Assembly (NCBI GenBank): GCA_030737835.1
Contig: JAUJYN010000014.1
Coordinates: 2,424,652 to 2,488,651 of the forward strand
DNA: 64,000 bases
Source of the DNA: Acorus gramineus
Taxonomy: Eukaryota; Streptophyta; Magnoliopsida; Acorales; Acoraceae
Direction of reading: 5' to 3'
The notes under the pieces were generated by a model that saw nothing but the letters and a program-made list of their open reading frames with translations, had not been told where the DNA came from and did not search any database. Position numbers and translations under genes: made by a program. Below, piece after piece: positions 57,351 to 64,000 of the stretch. Within the stretch, counting starts at the first letter, position 1, and the number at the start of each line of letters is the position of its first letter.

Positions 57351-57894
57351 GTACGAACCACTGGATTATGTTGTTATGTCACTTAGAGGCTGGATAAATA
57401 ATGGAATTGTGGTAAATATTGTCTGTGATGCATGTTGTGCTATTCACTGAGCGTGTGGCTCACCCCTCGCATATGTTTTTCCCCAGTGGTCACTGAGCCT
57501 GAGCTGGAGCCGGAGCAGCAGTTGGAGCTTTCCGAGGGATTTCTTCAGTAGCGGAGCAGCGCCACGTCCCGCGAGTGCCAGAGGTTATCAGCATCCCTTC
57601 TTGACCATATGTATTGTATTTTCGTGCTTGGGCACGCGTCTGTATATATTCAGTTGTATTGGTGTATATTGGCTCTCACAGGACAGATGATTGAGTATAT
57701 ATTCAGATGTAGAATATTTATTTACAGATTCAGTCTTTTGCTTCCGCATTTGGTGTATATATCATGTCAGCCCCTTTGTTGTCTGTGTGTCATTCTGGTT
57801 GTTTGTGTATGATATATTATTGACCTCCTGTGTAGATTCTGATATTTTATATACACTTGCCGCGTCCCGGGGACGGCCGCCCTGGGGCATGACA

Positions 57895-58260
57895 TGGCAT
57901 GCACGACAAAAACATAAAAGATGAAGGAATCCTGACCTGAATATTATTCTCACTGTGTGCCCTCCTCAACCCAAGAGACGCTCCAAGATCCACACCCTGG
58001 AAATCAAGAAAAACCATTAAAAAAAAAAACACACCCACACCCACAAATTCATTCAACAAAGAAATCCCGGTTAAGAAAAAACACATATTCAGCCATATGA
58101 AATTCAACAAAAATCATACACAATCACACACATTCAAGCATATGAAATTCAACAAAAATCATACACATTCAAACATATTCAGACAAAAATATTCACACAG
58201 ACTCACAGTTAGATGAAATTAAAAAAGCTATTTGAGGGAGAGAGAGGAATGACCGGAGGA
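57895..58260. other. Right flank of solo LTR D, unassigned
   Basis: Once the solo LTR is set aside, this continues the sequence left of 54,390. On the minus strand an open stretch at about 58,000-57,903 reads GVDLGASLGLRRAHSENN and follows an AG that could be a splice acceptor. The open reading runs on past the insertion point. No family is recognised. A/C-rich repeats (ATTCAACAAAAATCATACAC) fill 58,020-58,200. Confidence 0.3.
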
Positions 58261-58269
58261 TAATCGCAG

Positions 58270-58580
58270 GGGAGGGTTTCTCCGTGAGGTGGTCATCGAT
58301 GGGGTTGCAGAGGGGGTCGCTGATGGGGTTGCAGCAAGGGACGTGGAAGGGATCGCCAAGGGGAGGATGTCGGGGGGTCATCCAGGTGGTTATCGACGGG
58401 GTTTGAGCAGGGGACGTGGAGGGGGTCGCAATCGGAAGATCATCGAGGTGGCCGTCAATGGCGTTACAGAAGGGGAGAAGGGGACGTGGAGGGGGCCGCA
58501 AGGGGGACATCGGGTGGTCATTGAGGGGGTCACAGATGGATGTGAAGGGGTTCGCAGTCGCCGGGGGTCGGCATCGTCAG
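58270..58580. repeat. Degenerate G-rich tandem repeats
   Basis: Phrases such as GGGGTCGC, GGTTGCAG and GACGTGGAGGGGG recur with an irregular 25-50-base spacing. They give a repetitive Pro/Ile/Asp reading on the minus strand that is unlikely to be a gene. Confidence 0.5.
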
Positions 58581-58615
58581 GGGTTTTTTATTACTAGACC
58601 TGAAAAAAGAGGAGG

Positions 58616-58618
<3 letters not shown>

Positions 58619-58650
<32 letters not shown>
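58619..58650. repeat. GA microsatellite
   Basis: About 30 bases of AG repeats lie in a GA-rich zone reaching 58,690. Confidence 0.9.
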
Positions 58651-58651
<1 letters not shown>

Positions 58652-58802
58652 TACAAGAGAGGGAGAGAGATCGAGAGGGAGAGACTCACGAGAGGTTTCG
58701 ATTTTTTTTTAAAAAAAAACAACGCGGACCATGTGATCGTGAGAGCAGCGATCACATAGCCCACGACTTGGGCGCATGATGGGGTGTATGGTCACACAAC
58801 TG

Positions 58803-58819
58803 CATATATATATATATAT

Positions 58820-58856
<37 letters not shown>
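58803..58856. repeat. TA then GA microsatellites at the left edge of the TIR element
   Basis: TA repeats run directly into GA repeats and then the terminal inverted repeat. The right edge has the mirror order, CT then TA (63,762-63,822), so the microsatellites may be part of, or targets of, the insertion. Confidence 0.85.
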
Positions 58857-58859
<3 letters not shown>

Positions 58860-59165
58860 GATTAGCTACAGCGAAATGACAGATGTGGCAGAAAACGCTG
58901 GACGTCTAATATGTGCACCATAAAACGGACAGTCTAGATTTTATTTTTCAAAATTCACTGGTAACCTAAAATACCAGGTCAACAGGTAACCCAATGACCA
59001 CCCCCCTCTCTTTACTCATCTCTCTCACCTCTCATTTCTTATCAAACCGAAAATAAAAAAAGAAAAAGAAATAGAAAAAAGGGATCTAATCTATCTCAGA
59101 TCACCTCCACGGCCCCTCTCTGCCAACCCTCCCCGTGCGACCGCCACCACCCTTTCGCACAACCC
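58857..59165 (+). repeat. Left terminal inverted repeat
   Basis: About 310 bases. The inner part (59,010-59,165) includes CTCTTTACTCATCTCTCTCACC and the phrase GCCAACCCTCCCCGTGC, which reappear inverted at 61,755-61,630. Confidence 0.78.
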
Positions 59166-59725
59166 CCTGTGGCCCCTTGTTTTTCAAATCTTAAGGTACG
59201 GACCTCTTTCTCTCTCTCTCTCTCTCTCTCTAAAAATTAGTAATTCTTTGGGTAAATGATGCACTTGATGATGTTTTTGAGTGTTCATCAAAGCCTCTAG
59301 GTTTTGTTCCTTTTTTTTTCAGATTTGTAAGTTTGTTATTTATTTTTTGTAATCCAATCTAGGGTTTTGTTCTTTTTTTATTTATTTATTTGCAGATGTA
59401 GGATTTTTTCAAATTTTTTTGGGTTTTTTTTTCATATTTCATTACTTTGTAAATGTTTATTGAGGAAGGAATTTGTAGTTGTTGTCTTTATTTGGATTTC
59501 ATAATCAGTTTTGAATGGGAGTTTTTGTTTGGATTGCATTTGTGAGTGATGAGATCATGAGAAGTACCGAATACATATCATGCATTTTTGAAAATGACAA
59601 ACTAATCATTGTTGTGTAAAAATTGGGGTTTCCCTGCACCACCACCTCCACAACCACAACCCCTGCTAGAAAACCGTGCTCCGTTTGGTGTTTAAATCTC
59701 TCTCTGTGAACTCCTGCTCACACCC

Positions 59726-59766
<41 letters not shown>

Positions 59767-61390
59767 TTGAATAAATCATTAACAAACCATATGAGACCAT
59801 TTTATGATAGGATTCAGCAGGAGTGAGAGATCTTCTCCATCTCCACTTGGTTTCTGAAAAGGTTGGTTCTTCCATCGTTTTCAATTGGGTTTATCAAACT
59901 TTCTCTCCTTTTTTAGTCCAAAGCTCTCTGCTTTCTTATGCACCAACTTATATATCATACACAGTTCAAGATATGCTTGCACAATGAACAATTTATTCTA
60001 CTGTTATTTCATATTTTCCAGTAAATGAAAATAAAGATCAAGAAGCAATGGTTGAATATGTTTTAGGATATTGAATATATTTTAGGACATTGAATATGTT
60101 TGATATTTTTTTAGGATATTGAATATGTAAATGAAAAATTATACGATAATGATAGTGGACTTTGGATTCCAGATGTTGATGATAAATGTAAACCAATTAG
60201 GGATGTCTTTTGATTTGATTGAGGAAGCAGAGAAATGATGCAACTCCTTTTATTGAATTTTGATGTTGATATAATGGTGTAATTCCTTTTACATGTTCTC
60301 ACTCTTATTTTTTCATTTGTTTTTTTTTTTTTTTTTTGCTTCACTCTCTTCGTTCACTCTGTTGCATGTCCAGATGTTGGTGATTCAGAAGTGGTCCACA
60401 TGTGCGACGTCTAGATGTTGGACTTCTTGTAATGGTTGAACTTGTTGTAGTGGTTAGAGGAGAACTTGATGTATATAATCCAATATTGTGAATGGTTTTA
60501 TTTCTTGTAATGGTTAAAGCAATGGTTGAACTTGTTGTAATGGTTCAGACAGTTTGAATATATGTAATCTAATATATGTGCATTTTGCGTGTCCATATTT
60601 TTTACTTTGATTCTGTGTTTTGTGAGGTTTCGACAATTATCCTTGTAGGATTGGTTATTCTGCTCTCTTTTTTTTTCAAACAAAGATCTATGACATGCTT
60701 TTTTATTCAGCTAAGATTTATTTATTCTAATTATATGACTAGCATGTAAATTCTATTAAACACTATCAATAGCCTATGTGTGTTTAAATAGCTCACTCAG
60801 TGTGGTCTTCAAGTTCCATATATTTGTTTTTTTTTTTTTGGTAAAACCATATTGGCTATATTGTATTTTATTATACTACGTACCTATGGAATAGCTGAAC
60901 TATCCTCAAAATAATTACATCAACCACATTCACACCAAATTCACACAAACTATAAATAAGGTCTCAAAAAATACTCTCTCCAAATAACATTCACATTATG
61001 TAAATATCTCTATGGTACATCCAAAAAGTGGTAGAATATTAATATGTGGGCTAACAGCATTCATATGAAATTTATCAGTTCATAGCAACTTTTAGTTATG
61101 AAGAATGACAGGAATTAAAAAAAAGCATTGTTGGTCATGTATAACTCTTCCAAAATCGCAACCTTATAAAACAAAGGCTAAGCTTATGCAGTTTTATAAG
61201 CTTCTTGATGAGAGTATATATCTCAACAAAGGCCTTCCAAAAAAATTAAAATCCCCAATGAATCAAGAACAAAATCATAACAATCAAAACCCACCCCAAC
61301 TATAAAAAAAAACTTGAAAACCCCTTCAACTTCCCCCCTATAAAACGGACAGCCATTAGCAAAAACCAATAAACTAAAAACCCTCAACTT
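59166..61390. other. Interior of the TIR element, no recognised gene
   Basis: AT-rich, with pyrimidine runs and GA/CT microsatellites (59,211-59,230 and 59,731-59,762). A GGTACGGACC at 59,194 resembles a splice donor after a leader-like stretch, which could come from a captured host gene. No exon can be supported. Repeated TTAGGATATTGAATATGTT phrases lie near 60,062-60,130, and AATGGTTGAACTTGTTGTA phrases near 60,431-60,545. Confidence 0.4.
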
Positions 61391-61429
61391 CAAAGAACCA
61401 ATTTTTGAAAGGCCACAGAGGGAGGAGGA

Positions 61430-61660
61430 GGTGCGGAGGGGTGGTGGTGGTCGCATACGGAGGAGGAGCTGTGGCCTACTGGGGGTGGTGGTCGTACGAG
61501 GAGGAGGTGCGGAGAGGTGGTGGCGGTCGCATGAGGATGAGGTGCAGATGGGTGGTGGTGGTCGCACACGGAGGAGGAGCTACGGCCTACTGGGGGGGGT
61601 GGTCGTACGGGGAGGAGGTGCGGAGGAGTGGTGGTGGTTGCACGGGGAGGGTTGGCGGAG
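61430..61660. repeat. Tandem duplication of about 112 bases in the right inner repeat
   Basis: CGGAGGAGGAGCT-TGGCCTACTGG-type units start near 61,456 and 61,568, with intervening GGTGGTGGTGGTCGCA phrases. It is an expansion of the inner end of the inverted repeat and gives Gly/Arg-rich frames that are not genes. Confidence 0.65.
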
Positions 61661-61755
61661 AGGGGCCGTGGAGGTGATTTGAGATAGATCAGAACCCTTT
61701 TTTCTTTTTCTTTTTCTGTTTTCAATAGGTGAGAGAGATGAGTAAAGAGAGGGGG
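61625..61755 (-). repeat. Right terminal inverted repeat, inner part
   Basis: This is the reverse complement of about 59,010-59,160. It stops at the GGGGG beside the foldback insertion. Confidence 0.72.
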
Positions 61756-61847
61756 TTCGGATTCCCTGTTCCCTTGAGAACAGGAAATAGGGTTTTTACC
61801 TTATCACCTTTGTTCATGGTTCGGATTCCCTGTTCCCTTGAGAACAG

Positions 61848-62276
61848 CAAATAGGATTTTTACTCGATCACCTTTGTTCACATGGATTTCTCTTAACGGA
61901 GACCGACGGAGTCAATACAGATCGCTAACAAGGCTCCACAATAGTTGCGTTAAAATTGCATAAAAGTCATAGATAATAAAAAAATCACAAATCAACCCCT
62001 TCATAGACAAGACTTGTGCGGCCCACAACCGTTGCTATAAAAGTTACACTAAAGTCATGTACAATAACAAAATCACAAACCAGTCTTTTCAATTTATTCA
62101 AACGAAACTTCAAAGTCCATGCATGTTATTAAAAGTAACCATAGGTCTGTTTCATATCAAACAAATACAAATATTCAATCAGCAAGTGAAAAAAATTAAA
62201 AATAATGTTTCACCATGCAAAAAAAAAAATACTAATTTTCATTATTAGTGCAGTTCTGCTCATTTTTTTAATAACC

Positions 62277-62320
<44 letters not shown>

Positions 62321-62699
62321 GCTCATTTTTATATATAATATTATAAAATAAATGATATAATTCAATTTATTGGACTATATATATACTTCAAATTTTTGTA
62401 AAAGTTCATTTTTCAATAGATAAAGTATATAATTGTTTTAATTTTTTTTTATAAAAATGAGCGGACTGCATCGGAAACTATAAAAAAATGAGTATAACAT
62501 TTTCATTTTATTTAAGAATAGACATTCAAGTCAGTCATTTAATAACAATCTCATATTAAGTTACATGGCAATATTAAGTTAGTCATAATAAACATATGAG
62601 ATGACAATAAAAAGTTACATGGCATTATTCACTTATATATATTATCTGTAAAACCAATTTGATATTGTTGCTAATAGAAAATGTCTTATAAATAAGACC
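61848..62699 (+). repeat. Foldback left arm
   Basis: This is longer than the right arm because of a TA run (62,281-62,318) and a stretch near 62,545-62,600 that the right arm lacks. Confidence 0.82.
62281..62318. repeat. TA microsatellite
   Basis: About 38 bases of TA in the foldback left arm; the matching place in the right arm (63,160-63,185) has a shorter, broken run. Confidence 0.9.
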
Positions 62700-62848
62700 A
62701 AAAATATAACACTAAATAAATAAAAGATATTTGTCTTCTTGCTTCTTCTTTTATTTAGCTGGTTGTCTTCTTATACTCAAGTAGTTTGATTAGTGCTCCT
62801 CATTGACTTCAAATCTGTCTGTGTGTCTCCTCATTGACATTTTTTTTT

Positions 62849-63607
62849 GTCTTATTTATAAGACATTTTCTATTAGCAGTACAATATCAAATTGGTTTTA
62901 CATACAATATATGTAAATGAATAATGCCATTTAACTTTTTATTGTCATCTCATCTGTTTGTTATGAAATGACTGACTTGAATGTCTATTCTTAAATAAAA
63001 TGAAAATGTTATACTCTTTTTTTTTATAGTCTCCGACGTAGTCTGCTCATTTTTATAAAAAAATTTAAAAAAATTATATACTTTATCTATTGAAAAATGA
63101 ACTTTTACAAAAAGTTGAAGTATATATATAGTCCTATAAATTGAATTATATCATTTATTTTATTATATATACATATATATATATTTGGGTTGTTAAAAAA
63201 ATGAGCATAACTGCACTAATAATGAAAATTAGTATTTTTTTTGCATGGTGAAACATTACTTTTAATTTTTTTCACTGGCTGATTGAATACTTGTATTTGT
63301 TTGATATGAAACAGACCTATGGTTACTTTTAATAACATGCATAGACTTTGAAGTTTCATTTGAATAAATTGAAAGGACTAGTTTGTGATTTTGTTATTGT
63401 ATATGACTTTAGTGTAACTTTTATAGCAACGGTTGTGGGCCGCACAAGTTGTGGGTTGATTTGTGATTTTTTTATTATCTATGACTTTTATGCAATTTTA
63501 ATGCAACTATTGTGAAGCCTTGTTAGTGATCTGTATGGACTCCGTCCGCCTTAAGAAATTCACGTGGACGAAGGTGATTGGGTAAAAACCCGGTTTCCTA
63601 TTCCAAA
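62849..63607 (-). repeat. Foldback right arm
   Basis: This is the inverted copy of the left arm, with the outer end reading GGGTAAAAACCCGGTTTCC. It differs by scattered substitutions and several short gaps. Confidence 0.82.
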
Positions 63608-63610
63608 GAA

Positions 63611-63758
63611 TGGGGGGTGGTCATTGGGTTACCTGTTGACCTGGTATTCATGGTTATCAGGGAGTTTTGAAAAATAAAATCTGGACCGTCCGTTTTATGA
63701 TGCATAGATGGGACGTCCAGCATTTCCTGCCACATCTGTCGTTTTGCCATAGCTAATC

Positions 63759-63761
<3 letters not shown>
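63611..63761 (-). repeat. Right terminal inverted repeat, outer part
   Basis: This is the reverse complement of 58,857 to about 59,008, with roughly 20 differences by eye. It resumes directly after the foldback element. Confidence 0.78.
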
Positions 63762-63802
<41 letters not shown>

Positions 63803-64000
63803 CTATATATATATATATATAGATGACTATGTTACGTTTACATATATACATTCCAGTATTTCACCATACGTGCATCAATGACATTGAAATTTCTTGAAAC
63901 ATAATCTTATTGACATGAGTAAATTAATCACTTAGCTTGCTTGTCCATGAGCTTTAATTTTTTCAATAAATTAAGAACTTCACCATCAGTTGAAAAAGAA
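63762..64000. other. CT/TA microsatellites and AT-rich end of window
   Basis: CT repeats (63,762-63,791) are followed by TA repeats to about 63,822, then AT-rich DNA with no recognised feature to the window end. Confidence 0.6.

Larger units (their letters stand above)
54391..57894 (+). mobile_element. Solo LTR D, related to element B, plus orientation
   Basis: This 3.5-kb block starts TGTTATATTTGTGTCAC and ends GGGGCATGACA, matching the B LTR in the opposite direction, and has a perfect TGGCA duplication. It has TATATAA at 54,654-54,660, a CG-rich core at 55,150-56,110, a duplicated segment at 56,558-56,850, and the GGGTGAGGGTGAGGGTG minisatellite at 57,220-57,345. No internal region is present. 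It is clearly diverged from B, for example through many changes in the first 250 bases. Confidence 0.88.
61756..63611. mobile_element. Foldback element nested in the right inverted repeat
   Basis: Two long arms, about 61,848-62,699 and 62,849-63,607, are inverted copies of each other at high identity, with a 150-base centre. Shared landmarks in order are GATCACC, AACAAGGC, GCATAAAAGTCATAGATAAT, TTGTGCGGCCCACAACC, CCATAGGTCTGTTTCATATC, TTATTAGTGCAGTT and AAATGTCTTATAAATAAGAC. The left end carries a tandem pair of about 62 bases (TTCGGATTCCCTGTTCCC at 61,756 and 61,818). Flanking GGGGG on both sides may be the duplication. No coding region is seen. Confidence 0.8.
58857..63761. mobile_element. 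DNA element with long terminal inverted repeats
   Basis: The left end GGTGATTAGCTA is repeated inverted as TAGCTAATCACC at the right end. Left repeat 58,857 to about 59,165 pairs with 63,761-63,611 and then, beyond a nested insertion, with 61,755 to about 61,625. Shared parts include GACAGATGTGGCAG, ATAAAACGGAC and CCAGGTCAACAGGTAACCCA. No transposase reading is visible between 59,170 and 61,600, so it is non-autonomous. Long inverted repeats with gene-like filler suggest a Mutator-like element, but no 9-base duplication is readable through the microsatellites. Confidence 0.75.

Noticed and set aside
58193..58510. Repetitive Pro/Ile/Asp minus-strand frame
   Set aside because: It follows degenerate G-rich tandem repeats and has no start context or similarity that I recognise.
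61223..61725. Pro/His-rich and Gly/Arg-rich frames on both strands
   Set aside because: They come from the 112-base tandem expansion in the inverted repeat, not from a gene.

Overview
This is nuclear DNA of a flowering plant, and almost all of it is nested transposable elements. Evidence includes Ty3/gypsy elements of the Tat, Athila and Tekay (chromovirus) types, spliceosomal introns, a chloroplast ndhA fragment, AT-rich filler with many microsatellites, and no operon-like gene packing. I cannot name the species. No intact host gene is visible; every long coding trace belongs to a mobile element and is broken. All calls were made by eye, without database searches.

Positions 1-31,000 hold a row of Tat-type retrotransposons with the retroviral reading direction on the minus strand. 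Three LTR copies (1 to about 1,540; about 14,018-15,800; about 22,884-24,450) alternate with internal regions E1, E2 and part of E3, so neighbouring elements share LTRs. E1 keeps gag and protease pieces, RT, RNase H and integrase between 13,990 and 7,735. Between integrase and the 3' LTR, each element carries an extra gene on the opposite (plus) strand: a five-exon gene for a plant-mobile-domain (PMD) protein with an acidic N-terminal region and a C-terminal coiled coil. There are four copies (E1, E2 first exon only, E3, and E4, which is inverted at 31,466-34,811), all broken by different lesions. A short palindrome with arms GGCGGCTA/TAGCCGCC recurs about 25 times in the LTRs and spacers.

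Insertions into this row are a solo LTR at 16,837-20,630 (duplication ACACA), a chloroplast fragment at about 12,219-12,456 inside the E1 protease, and an unassigned LTR-like block at about 20,914-21,472.

Positions 34,820-52,274 hold an Athila-type element (F) with two 1.38-kb LTRs, a tRNA-Asp-like primer site, gag and protease but no RT, RNase H or integrase. It is split by a complete Tekay-like element (B, 38,218-48,200, duplication TATGG) with about 3-kb LTRs, a tRNA-Met primer site, a polypurine tract and a scrambled, non-coding internal region.

Positions 52,275-64,000 contain unassigned AT-rich DNA, a solo LTR related to B in plus orientation (54,391-57,894, duplication TGGCA), and a DNA element with long terminal inverted repeats (58,857-63,761). 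The right repeat of that element is interrupted by a foldback element with arms of about 0.75-0.85 kb (61,756-63,611).
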